Assembly (NCBI RefSeq): GCF_024228315.1
Contig: NZ_CP100454.1
Coordinates: 1,488,001 to 1,552,000 of the forward strand
Source: Halomarina pelagica
Lineage (GTDB): Archaea > Halobacteriota > Halobacteria > Halobacteriales > Haloarculaceae
DNA length: 64,000 nucleotides
Reading direction: 5' to 3'
The notes under the pieces were generated by a model. The model was not told the origin of the DNA, did no database searches, and was given only the letters and a program-made list of their open reading frames with translations. The translations under genes were made by a program, and so were the position numbers. The number at the start of each line of letters is the position of its first letter. Positions within the stretch are counted from its first letter, which is position 1. Of this stretch, positions 8,872-17,011 are shown one piece after another.

Positions 8872-9857
8872 TCGAGCGAGCCCCCGCTGCGATACTCGGT
8901 GACTTTCGTCTCGAAGAAGTTCTTCTCCTTGTTGAGGTCCACCGCCTCGGACATCCACGGGAAGGGGTTTTCGGTCCCGAACTGCGGGGGGAGATCGAGC
9001 TGGCGCAGGCGGCGGTCCGCGACGTACTCGACGTACTCGGAGAACTGCCCCGGTCCTATCCCGAGGATCTCGGGCGGACAGGCGTCCCGGGCGTAGACCT
9101 TCTCGAGATCGACGGCCTCCGCGACGAGGTCCGCGACCTCCCGACCGAACTCGTCGGTCCACGCGTCGGGGTGTTCGGCGCGGATACCGTCGATGAGGTC
9201 CACGCCGAAGTTGACGTGCAGCGACTCGTCGCGCATGATGTACTCGAACTGCTCGCCGATGCCCACCATCTTCCCCCGGCGCTTCAGCGCGAGCATCGCG
9301 GCGAAACCGGCGTAGAAGAACAGTCCCTCCATGACGACGTAGAAGCCGACGAGGTCGCGCAGGAAGGACCGCACGTCGGCGGTCGTCTCGATCTCGAAGT
9401 CGTCGCGGTCGATGGCGCGCGTGAGGTCGACCACGAACTCGTCCTTCTCCGCGATGGAGGGAACGCGGTCGTACATCCCATAGAGGTAGTCGGGGTCGAA
9501 CCCGAGGGTGTCACAGCAGTAGATGAACGTGTCCGTGTGGATCGCCTCCTCGTAGGCCTGCCGGAGGAGGTACTGTCGGCACTCGGGGGCGGTGACGTGG
9601 TCGTAGACGGCGAGGACGAGGTTGTTGGCCGTCAGCGACTCGGCGGTCGAGAAGAACCCGAGGTTCCACTCGACGAGTCGCCGCTCGGCGTCGCTCAGGT
9701 CGTCGCCGGTCCACTGGGAGACGTCGCCCTGCATCGGTATCTCCTCGGGGATCCAGTTGTTGTCGACGCCCGCGCGGTAGTACTCGCGGGCCCAGTCGTA
9801 TTCGATGGGGAGGATCTTGTTCGGGTCGTGCTGGCTGTCGGTGTCGAGTAGTGGCAT
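8865..9857 (-). CDS. nrdB: Ribonucleoside-diphosphate reductase small subunit, class Ic-like
   Basis: 330-aa R2 subunit that houses the dinuclear metal cofactor of aerobic ribonucleotide reductase. Metal ligands are visible as E73 (FFSTAESL), E104 and H107 (YEEAIHTDTF), E177 (VMEGLFF), and E211 and H214 (RDESLHVNFG). Two features set it apart from E. coli NrdB. The first ligand is Glu, not Asp, and the residue at the tyrosyl-radical position is Phe (F111). All seven positions are offset by exactly 16 from the Chlamydia trachomatis numbering (E89, E120, H123, F127, E193, E227, H230). So it should use an Mn/Fe cofactor without a tyrosyl radical. It is 33 bp downstream of nrdA. Confidence 0.95.
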   Translation of the reverse strand: MPLLDTDSQHDPNKILPIEYDWAREYYRAGVDNNWIPEEIPMQGDVSQWTGDDLSDAERRLVEWNLGFFSTAESLTANNLVLAVYDHVTAPECRQYLLRQAYEEAIHTDTFIYCCDTLGFDPDYLYGMYDRVPSIAEKDEFVVDLTRAIDRDDFEIETTADVRSFLRDLVGFYVVMEGLFFYAGFAAMLALKRRGKMVGIGEQFEYIMRDESLHVNFGVDLIDGIRAEHPDAWTDEFGREVADLVAEAVDLEKVYARDACPPEILGIGPGQFSEYVEYVADRRLRQLDLPPQFGTENPFPWMSEAVDLNKEKNFFETKVTEYRSGGSLEW

Positions 9858-9890
9858 CGGTTCGAGGTCGTGTGGGGTCTGCGTGCGGTG

Positions 9891-12314
9891 CTACTGGCAG
9901 GACTCGCAGGTGGGGTCCTCGACGCTCGGGAGGTCGGCCGACTCGGGCGCGTCGGCCCCCGAGTCGGAGCCGTCGTCTCCGCCGTCGCGGAACTGCGTGT
10001 CGTCGTACTCGTCCATGTCGAGGGTCGTCTTCTCGATCTGGCTCGCCCCGAGAGTGCGGAGGTAGTAGGTGGTCTTCAGTCCCAGTTCCCACGCCGTGCG
10101 GTAGACGTCGGCGAGGCGTCGGCCGTCGGTGCTCGGGAAGAAGACGTTGTGCGACTGGCTCTGGTCGATCCAGATCCCCCGCCTGGCGGTGAGTCGCAGG
10201 AGGTGGCGCGGGTCGATCTCGAACGCGCCGCGGTGGCGCTCGCGGATCTCGGCGGGGACGTCGTCGATCTCCTGGACGGACCCGTCGCGGTACTTGAGCC
10301 GATCGACCATCTCCGCGTCCCACAGCCCCGCCGCCTTCAGGTCCGCGACGAGGTGCTCGTTGACGATCGTGAACTCCCCGGACATGTTCGACTTGACGTA
10401 CAGGTTCGAGTAGATCGGTTCGACGGAGGGGGTCGTCCCAGCGATGGTCGAGATGGTCGCGGTGGGCGCGACCGCCGTCACGTTCGAGTTGCGCATCCCG
10501 TGGGACGCGACGTGCTCGCGCACCGCGTCCCAGTCGAGGCGCTCCTCGACCGAGAGGGGGATCTCGCGGCCGCGTTCCTCCGCCAGGAGCGCGACGGTGT
10601 CCTGGGGGAGGACGCCGCGGTCCCACTTCGACCCCTCGAAGGACTCGTACGCGCCGCGTTCTCGTGCCAGCCGCGAGGAGCCGAGGATCGCGTGGTAGGC
10701 GACCACCTCCCCCCACTCGTCGGCCAGATCGGCGGCGCGCTCCGAGGCCATCGGTACGCCGAGTTCCAGCAGCGCCTCGTGGAACCCCATCACGCCAAGT
10801 CCGACCGGGCGGTGGCGCAGGTTCGACCGCTCCGCGTTCTCGCTCGGGTAGAAGTTGAGATCCACCACGTCGTCGAGCATCCGCGTCGCCGTGGCGACGG
10901 TGTCCGCGACGCGCTCGCGGTCCAACCTATCGTCCCCGACGTGTCGGGCGAGGTTCACCGACCCGAGGTTACAGACGGCGGTCTCGTCCTCGCTCGTGTT
11001 GAGCGTGATCTCCGTGCAGAGGTTCGAGGAGTTGACGACGCCCGCGTGGTCCTGCGGCGAGCGGACGTTGCAGGGATCCTTGAACGTGAGCCACGGGTGG
11101 CCAGTCTCGAACAGTCGGGTGAGCATCGTGCGCCAGAGGTCCTCGGCGTCGACGCGCTCGTACAGATCGAGATCGCCCGCCTCGGCGCGGCGCTCGTACT
11201 CCTCGTAGCGCGCTTCGAACTCGCGCCCGTACAGTCCGTGGAGGTCCGGGACCTCGTCCGGGGAGAACAGCGTCCACTCGCCCCCCTCCGCGACGCGCTT
11301 CACGAACAGGTCAGGCACCCAGGCGGCGGTGTTCATGTCGTGGGTGCGTCTGCGTTCGTCGCCGGTGTTGCGCCGGAGGTCGAGGAAGGCGGGGAAGTCG
11401 AGGTGCCAGCACGCGAGGTAGGCGCAGGCCGCCCCCCGGCGCTTGCCGGAGCGGTTGATCGCCGCCGTCACGTCGTTCGAGATCTTGAGGAAGGGGACGA
11501 CGCCGGTGGACTCGACGCCGGTCGACTCGATGCGCGCGCCCGCGGCCCGGACGTTCGTCCAGTCGGTACCGATCCCGCCGGACCACTTAGAGAGGCGGGC
11601 GTGCTCGCCGTACCTCTCGAAGATGCCGTCGAGGTCGTCCGCGACGGTCGTGAGGTAACACGAGGAGAGTTGTGGGTGGGTCGTTCCGGCGTGAAAGAGC
11701 GTGGGCGTCGAGGGGACGAACAACAGACGCGACATCGCGTCGTAGAACTCGACGGCCCGCGCCCCCCGGTCGTTCTCCTGTAACGCGAGTCCCATCGCCA
11801 CGCGCATCCAGAACGCCTGCGGGAGTTCGATCGGTTCGTCCTCCACGCGGAGGAAGTACCGCTGGACGAGCGTCTCGATCGCGACGTACCCCAGTTCGTC
11901 GTCGCGCTCGGGACGGAGGGCCCCGGACAGGGCGTCGAGATCGTACTCCGCCATCCGGTCGTCCAGGCGTCCGGCGTCGAGGCCCCGCTCGATTCCCTCC
12001 CGGAAGGCCCGCCGATAGGCGTCGTCGCGCGCCTCGTCCGCGAGCGTCGGGTCGAAGAACGAGCGCTCGTAGCGTCGGCGAGCGACCCGGGCGGCGAGTC
12101 GTTCGTACGCCGGATCGCGCTCGATCCGGGCGGTCGCGGCGTCCACGACGGCGTCGTAGAGTTCGGCCTCGTCGGCCGTCGCGTAGACGTTTCGCTCGAC
12201 CGCCGCCGCGAGTTCCGCGACGGCGTCGGCGTCGAGTACGTCCTCGTGACCTGTGCGCGCCCGTTCGACGAGCGAACGGGCGGTCTCTCGCTGTGAGGTG
12301 GTGCTCTCGCTCAT
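9891..12314 (-). CDS. nrdA: Ribonucleoside-diphosphate reductase large subunit
   Basis: 807-aa R1 subunit that reduces NDPs to dNDPs. The redox cysteine pair is C219 (HPQLSSCYL) and C448 (AVCNLGSVNL). The active-site loop NLCTEI gives N431, thiyl C433 and E435. The Tyr-Tyr dyad of the radical path sits in KTTYYLRTLGASQ near the end, and the shuttle pair CESC is at 803-806. The N-terminus enters the R1 helical domain at about residue 40 (YATADEAELYDAVVDAATARIERDPAY). I see no ATP-cone in front of it, so dATP feedback may be missing or different. It is the first gene of the nrdA-nrdB-thioesterase operon. Confidence 0.96.
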   Translation of the reverse strand: MSESTTSQRETARSLVERARTGHEDVLDADAVAELAAAVERNVYATADEAELYDAVVDAATARIERDPAYERLAARVARRRYERSFFDPTLADEARDDAYRRAFREGIERGLDAGRLDDRMAEYDLDALSGALRPERDDELGYVAIETLVQRYFLRVEDEPIELPQAFWMRVAMGLALQENDRGARAVEFYDAMSRLLFVPSTPTLFHAGTTHPQLSSCYLTTVADDLDGIFERYGEHARLSKWSGGIGTDWTNVRAAGARIESTGVESTGVVPFLKISNDVTAAINRSGKRRGAACAYLACWHLDFPAFLDLRRNTGDERRRTHDMNTAAWVPDLFVKRVAEGGEWTLFSPDEVPDLHGLYGREFEARYEEYERRAEAGDLDLYERVDAEDLWRTMLTRLFETGHPWLTFKDPCNVRSPQDHAGVVNSSNLCTEITLNTSEDETAVCNLGSVNLARHVGDDRLDRERVADTVATATRMLDDVVDLNFYPSENAERSNLRHRPVGLGVMGFHEALLELGVPMASERAADLADEWGEVVAYHAILGSSRLARERGAYESFEGSKWDRGVLPQDTVALLAEERGREIPLSVEERLDWDAVREHVASHGMRNSNVTAVAPTATISTIAGTTPSVEPIYSNLYVKSNMSGEFTIVNEHLVADLKAAGLWDAEMVDRLKYRDGSVQEIDDVPAEIRERHRGAFEIDPRHLLRLTARRGIWIDQSQSHNVFFPSTDGRRLADVYRTAWELGLKTTYYLRTLGASQIEKTTLDMDEYDDTQFRDGGDDGSDSGADAPESADLPSVEDPTCESCQ

Positions 12315-12399
12315 GATAGTATCGCCATTCGAGATCTACGGCGCGGACCCCGGCTCACGCGGGCCGCTGAGCCGCATCACCTGCGTTTCGCCGACGACA

Positions 12400-12407
12400 C
12401 ATAAACA
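12400..12407 (-). promoter_or_regulatory. Possible TATA box for the nrdAB operon
   Basis: Minus-strand sequence AATGTTTATGTG lies about 90 bp ahead of nrdA inside an AT-richer patch (12,398-12,450). A transcript from it would have a leader of roughly 60 nt. The assignment is weak; no second conserved box is obvious. Confidence 0.3.
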
Positions 12408-12468
12408 TTTCCAAGCCAATTTTACATAGAACAAGTTGATTTGTTATTCGTCGAGGGTCGAGGCGGAG

Positions 12469-13311
12469 TCAGGGATCGTCCGACGGATTCGGGGCGGGCA
12501 GGCCGCCGGGCAGGAAGCCGGCGTCGAGCCCGGCGACCCGACAGAGGTCCCACAGCGTCGCCAGGTTGCTCGTGACCGTCGGGACGTCCCGGGCGAGGCG
12601 CTCGACCGCCGCGAGCGTCGGGTAGTTGGTGCAGGAGACGAACAGCGCGTCCGCGTCCGACGCGGCCGCGAGGACCGACGCCGCCTGCTCGCGGGCGTCG
12701 TCGGGGGTGAGCCGACCGATGTCCGCGTTGCGCTCGATCCCGAGCCCGTCGAGGTGCCGCACGTCGAAGCCGGCGTCCTCCAGGTACTCGCGCTCCCGTT
12801 CGTTCAGCGCGTCGGTGTACGGCGTCGCCACGGCGACGGTGGTCGCGTCGAGCGCGTCGAGCGCGCGGCGGACCGAGAGCGCCGTCGCCACGGCCGGCGC
12901 GCCGGTCGCCTCCCGGAGGCGGCGCTCCAGATCGGCGTCGAAGCCGTGTCCGTGGATGAGACTGCCCGTGGTGCAGGCGTAGGCGACCGCGTCCACGTCC
13001 GCGTGGGCCAGCCGCTCCGCCGCCGCGACGGCGTCGGCCGCCATCGCGTCGAGCGCCTCGACGGTCACCTCGACGAGCGGCATCCGGGCGGCGTGGATCG
13101 ACGCCCGGGGCGGCGTCCACGCGGCGAACTCCGGTTCGACCGTCGTGTTCGAGGAGGGGACGACGACGCCGAGGCGGAGGCGGTCGCCGCGGGCGGTCGG
13201 GTCACCACGAGCGGTCGAGTCGGCGGCGGCGGTCGGGTCGGCGGCGGTCGGGTCGGCGGCGGTCGAGTCGGCGGCGGCCGAACCGTCGCGTTCGGGGGGT
13301 GGTCCCGTCAT
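12469..13311 (-). CDS. Asp/Glu/hydantoin racemase-fold enzyme (maleate isomerase / AMDase-like)
   Basis: 280 aa. After a 40-residue low-complexity leader built from Ala-Asp-Ser/Pro-Thr repeats, the fold begins LRLGVVVPSSNTTVEPEF. The two catalytic cysteines of the superfamily are visible: YACTTGSLIHG and FVSCTNYPTLAAVE. The SSNTTVEPE entry and the Cys contexts are nearest to maleate cis-trans isomerases and arylmalonate decarboxylases. It is the last gene of the transporter-hyuA-hyuB operon, 11 bp after hyuB, so it probably isomerises or racemises the substrate or product of HyuAB. The leader is encoded by a tandem repeat (13,195-13,280), so its length may vary. Confidence 0.85.
   Translation of the reverse strand: MTGPPPERDGSAAADSTAADPTAADPTAAADSTARGDPTARGDRLRLGVVVPSSNTTVEPEFAAWTPPRASIHAARMPLVEVTVEALDAMAADAVAAAERLAHADVDAVAYACTTGSLIHGHGFDADLERRLREATGAPAVATALSVRRALDALDATTVAVATPYTDALNEREREYLEDAGFDVRHLDGLGIERNADIGRLTPDDAREQAASVLAAASDADALFVSCTNYPTLAAVERLARDVPTVTSNLATLWDLCRVAGLDAGFLPGGLPAPNPSDDP
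13195..13280. repeat. Intragenic tandem repeat in the racemase-like gene
   Basis: Variants of GTCGGGTCGGCGGCG recur about five times and encode the Ala-Asp-Ser/Pro-Thr-rich N-terminal leader of the racemase-like protein on the minus strand. The units keep the reading frame. Such a stretch is prone to slippage and the folded domain starts only after it. Confidence 0.75.
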
Positions 13312-13322
13312 CCCGTCACCCG

Positions 13323-14969
13323 TCACCTCGTCACCTTCCCGTCGGCGCGGTCGCGTTCGCGGGCCTCGGGATCGCGCTCGTCGGGGTCGCCGTGGCCGCC
13401 GCCGCCGGGCGTGAGCACGGTGACCGTCGTGCCGGCGTCCACGTCGACGGAGGTCTTGGCGGCGACCGGCTCGCCGTCGATCAGGTTGCGCCCGAGCGCG
13501 CCGTCCTCGCCGCCCGCGAGCCCCGCCGGCGGGGTGCGTCGGCGCTCGGTGAGCAGCGAGACGGTGGCGTCCGCCTCGACGGTCACGGATCGTTCGAGAC
13601 CGAGGCCGCCGCGGAACCGGCCGTCGCCGCCGCTGTCCGGGCGGAAGCTGTACCGCTCGACGCGGAGCGGATAGGCGGCCTCGAGCGCCTCGACGGGCGT
13701 GTTGAGCGTGTTGGTCATGCCGACCTGGACGCCGTCCATGCCGTCCTTCGACGGGCGCGCGCCGAAGCCGCCCGCGACGGTCTCGTAGTAGGTGAACGAC
13801 CCCGTCCGGCTCCCGACGATGAGGTTGTTCATCGTGCCCTGTCCCCCCGCCGGGACGCGGTCGGGGACGGCCTCCGCGAAGGCCGCGAGCACGACGTCCG
13901 TCACCCGCTGGCTCGTCTCGACGTTCCCCCCGACGACCGCCGCGGGCGGGCGCGGGTCGAGCAGCGACCCCTCCGGAACGCGGACGGTCACCGGATCGTA
14001 ACACCCCTGGTTCGGCGGGATCTCCGGGTCGGTGACGCAGCGGACGACGAAGTAGACGGCGCTCTTGGCGACCGCCAGCGGCGCGTTCACGTTCCCCGGC
14101 ACCTGGTCCGCCGTCCCCTCGAAGTCGACGACGATCCGGTCGCCGTCGATCGTGACGGTCGCCTCGATCGGGATCGACACGTCCGCCGGATCGGCCCCCG
14201 AAGCGTGCTCGAGGACGCCGTCGCCCTCCAGCGCGTCGCTCGCGGCGTACGTGCCGTCGGGGAGCGCCTCGATCTCGGCCGCGATGCGCTGGCGGGAGTA
14301 GTCGACGACCGCGTCGAACGCCGACGGCACGAGGTCCGGGTGCTCCTCGAGCAACTCGCCCAGGCGCGCCTCGGCGCGCTCGTTGGCCGCGATCTGCGCC
14401 CGGAGGTCCGCCCGGCGCTCGTCGGGCGTCCGGACGTTGGCGAGGAGGATCGACCGCACGTCCTCGTTCGGCTCACCCTCGGCGACGAGGCGGACCGGCG
14501 GGAGGCGCAACCCCTCCTGGTAGATCTCGCGGGAGCCGGCGGGCATGCTCCCGGGTGTCGACCCCCCGACGTCGGCGTGGTGGGCGCGGGAGACGGCGTA
14601 CCCGAGGATCTCGCCGTCGGGGGCGAGCGGCGAGACGAGCGTCACGTCCGGCAGGTGCGTCCCGCCGTCGAAGGGGTCGTTGAGGACGAACACGTCGCCC
14701 GGCCGCGGGTCGCGCTCGCGCACCGCGTCCACCGCCTCCGGCATCGCCCCGAGGTGGACCGGGATGTGCTCGGCCTGCGCGACCATCCGCCCCTCGGCGT
14801 CGAAGAGGGCGGTCGAGCAGTCCTGGCGCTCCTTGATGTTCGGGGAATAGGAACCGTTGATGAGCACCTGGCCCATCTCCTCCGCGACGCTCTCGAGCTG
14901 GTTGCGGAGGATCTCCAGCGTGACGGCGTCGATCTCCGTCCGGGGGCTGGAACCCGGGGCGTCGCTCAC
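13323..14969 (-). CDS. hyuB: Hydantoinase B / 5-oxoprolinase beta-type subunit
   Basis: 548 aa from the GTG at 14969, which overlaps the hyuA stop codon (GTGA). The HyuB family entry is clear: [45 protein letters not shown], then [45 protein letters not shown] and the glycine-rich tail [13 protein letters not shown]. With HyuA it forms an ATP-dependent hydrolase acting on cyclic amides such as 5-oxoproline, hydantoins or N-carbamoyl compounds. The actual substrate is not visible from sequence. The frame stays open to 15023 but that part is hyuA shadow. Confidence 0.93.
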   Translation of the reverse strand: MSDAPGSSPRTEIDAVTLEILRNQLESVAEEMGQVLINGSYSPNIKERQDCSTALFDAEGRMVAQAEHIPVHLGAMPEAVDAVRERDPRPGDVFVLNDPFDGGTHLPDVTLVSPLAPDGEILGYAVSRAHHADVGGSTPGSMPAGSREIYQEGLRLPPVRLVAEGEPNEDVRSILLANVRTPDERRADLRAQIAANERAEARLGELLEEHPDLVPSAFDAVVDYSRQRIAAEIEALPDGTYAASDALEGDGVLEHASGADPADVSIPIEATVTIDGDRIVVDFEGTADQVPGNVNAPLAVAKSAVYFVVRCVTDPEIPPNQGCYDPVTVRVPEGSLLDPRPPAAVVGGNVETSQRVTDVVLAAFAEAVPDRVPAGGQGTMNNLIVGSRTGSFTYYETVAGGFGARPSKDGMDGVQVGMTNTLNTPVEALEAAYPLRVERYSFRPDSGGDGRFRGGLGLERSVTVEADATVSLLTERRRTPPAGLAGGEDGALGRNLIDGEPVAAKTSVDVDAGTTVTVLTPGGGGHGDPDERDPEARERDRADGKVTR

Positions 14970-17011
14970 GACGCCACCTCCGTGAGCACCACCGTCCCGT
15001 CCGGTTCGACGACGCCCTCCCACGACGGCGGGACGACGACCGTGCTCTCCTCCCCCTCGAGGACGGCCGGCCCCGACAGCGCCTCGCCCGGCGGCAGGCG
15101 CTCGCGGTCGTAGATCGCCGTCTCGCGCGGACCGTCGCCGAAGTGCGCCTCGCGCTCGCCGATCAGCGCGTCGCCGCGCGCCTCGTACGCCACGTCGACG
15201 GGCGGGCGCTCGACGGTCGCCTCGGTCCGGACGTTGACGAGGTCGACCGCCTCGTCCATCCGGTAGCCGTAGGTCGACTCGTGGGCGGCGTGGAACCGTT
15301 CCTCGACGGTCCGGGGATCGAACGGCCGGTCGGCGGCGACGGTGAGTTCGAAGCTCTGGCCGGCGTAACGGAGGTCCGCGCGGCGGGTCACGAGGGCCTC
15401 GGCGGCGTCGCTACACTCCTCGCGGACGGCGGCCTCGAGTTCCCCGTAGGTCGCCTCGACCGCGTCCGCGTCGATCGCGGACAGCGACTCGCGGTGGGTC
15501 CTGACGGCGTCGTGTTTCTCGTCGGCCGCGAGCAGGCCGTACGCCGAGAGGACGCCGCAGGCCCGCGGGACGACGACGGTGCCGATGCCGAGTCCGGACG
15601 CGAGCGCGGCGGCGTGCATCGGTCCCGCGCCGCCGAAGGCGACGAGGCCGAACCCGCGGGGGTCGTGGCCGCGTTCGAGCGTCACCGCCCGGATCGCGCG
15701 GCTCATCGTCGCGTTGGCGACGCGGTACACCCCGCGGGCGGCCGCGATAGGCCCGTCAAGGCCCGTCTCGTCCGCGAGGTCGGCGAGCGCGCCGCGGGCG
15801 GCGTCGACGTCGACGGAGAGTTCGCCGCCGAGGCTCGTGCTCGCGCCGACGTAGCCGAGGACGACGTTCGCGTCCGTGACGGTCGGATCGGTCCCGCCAA
15901 GGCCGTAGCAGACGGGCCCCGGTTCCGCGCCAGCGGACTCGGGGCCGACGCGGAGCGCGCCCCCGGCGTCGACCCAGCCCTTGCTCCCGCCGCCCGCGCC
16001 GACGGTCGTCACGTCCACCATCGGGGTCCTGATCGGGCGGCCGCCGATCGCCGCATCGGTGGTTCGCTCGATCTCCCCATCGCGCACGAGGCTCACGTCG
16101 CTCGACGTGCCGCCCATGTCGAAGGTGACGAGACCAGTGAGGTCCCGAGCGCCGCGCGAGTCGTCCGCGTCGGACGCCGCTCCACCGTCGCGCCCGCCGA
16201 CGCTGGCCAGCGCCCCGACGACGCCGGCCGCGGGACCCGACATGCACGTGCGGACGGCGTGCTCTCTGACCGTTTCGGCGTCGGTGATCCCGCCGTTCGC
16301 CTGCATCACGGTCGGCTCGGGGACACCCGCCTCGCTCGCGCGCTCGACCAGCCGACCGACGTAGGCGTCGATGGCGGGCGTGACGTAGGCGTCCGCGACG
16401 GTCGTCGAGGCACGCTCGTACTCGCGGAACTCGGCGAGCACCTCGTGGGAGACGGAGACCGGAACGTCGAGTTCCGATTCGAGCGCCTCGGCGACGGCGG
16501 CCTCGTTCTCGGGATGGGCGTAGGCGTGCAGCAGGCAGACCGCGACGGCCTCCGCGCCCGACGCCTCGATCTCCCCGGCCACCTCGCGGACCGCCTCGGG
16601 GTCGACCTCCCGCTCCACGCCGTCGACGGTCGCCCGCTCGTCCACCGCGAAGCGCCGACGGCGCGGCACCAGCGGCGCGGGCTTCTCGGCGTCGAGGTCG
16701 TACAGCGACGGGCGGTCCTGCCGGCCGATCTCGAGCACGTCGCGGAAGCCCGCGGTGGTGACCAGCGCCGTCCGCGCGCCGTTCCCCTCGAGGAGCGCGT
16801 TGACCGAGACGGTCATCGCGTGGGTGAAGTCGTCGATCGCGTCGGGCGCGATCCCGGCGCGCTCGCAGGCCTTCTCGATGCCCGCGAGGACGCCGACGCT
16901 CTGATCGGCCGTGCTCGGCACCTTCGCGGTGACGAGGTCGTCCCCGCGGAGGAGCACGACGTCCGTGAAGGTCCCGCCGACGTCGACGCCGACGGCCGTC
17001 TCCGCTGCCAC
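14966..17011 (-). CDS. hyuA: Hydantoinase A / 5-oxoprolinase alpha-type subunit
   Basis: 681 aa from GTG 17011, placed directly after the transporter stop codon with no gap. The ATPase fold of the ASKHA type is seen in VGVDVGGTFTDVVL at the N-terminus, then DFTHAMTVSVNALLEGNGARTALVTTAGFRD, TFDMGGTSSDVSLV, TTVGAGGGSKGWVD and FGGAGPMHAAALA. These are standard HyuA motifs for ATP-dependent ring opening. It partners HyuB, the next gene. The operon order transporter-hyuA-hyuB-racemase resembles salvage of a cyclic amino-acid derivative. Confidence 0.94.
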   Translation of the reverse strand: MAAETAVGVDVGGTFTDVVLLRGDDLVTAKVPSTADQSVGVLAGIEKACERAGIAPDAIDDFTHAMTVSVNALLEGNGARTALVTTAGFRDVLEIGRQDRPSLYDLDAEKPAPLVPRRRRFAVDERATVDGVEREVDPEAVREVAGEIEASGAEAVAVCLLHAYAHPENEAAVAEALESELDVPVSVSHEVLAEFREYERASTTVADAYVTPAIDAYVGRLVERASEAGVPEPTVMQANGGITDAETVREHAVRTCMSGPAAGVVGALASVGGRDGGAASDADDSRGARDLTGLVTFDMGGTSSDVSLVRDGEIERTTDAAIGGRPIRTPMVDVTTVGAGGGSKGWVDAGGALRVGPESAGAEPGPVCYGLGGTDPTVTDANVVLGYVGASTSLGGELSVDVDAARGALADLADETGLDGPIAAARGVYRVANATMSRAIRAVTLERGHDPRGFGLVAFGGAGPMHAAALASGLGIGTVVVPRACGVLSAYGLLAADEKHDAVRTHRESLSAIDADAVEATYGELEAAVREECSDAAEALVTRRADLRYAGQSFELTVAADRPFDPRTVEERFHAAHESTYGYRMDEAVDLVNVRTEATVERPPVDVAYEARGDALIGEREAHFGDGPRETAIYDRERLPPGEALSGPAVLEGEESTVVVPPSWEGVVEPDGTVVLTEVAS

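Noticed and set aside
10012-12314. An intein in nrdA
   Set aside because: R1 genes of archaea often carry inteins, but the NLCTEI, CNLGS and C-terminal motifs here are continuous and the length of 807 aa is normal.
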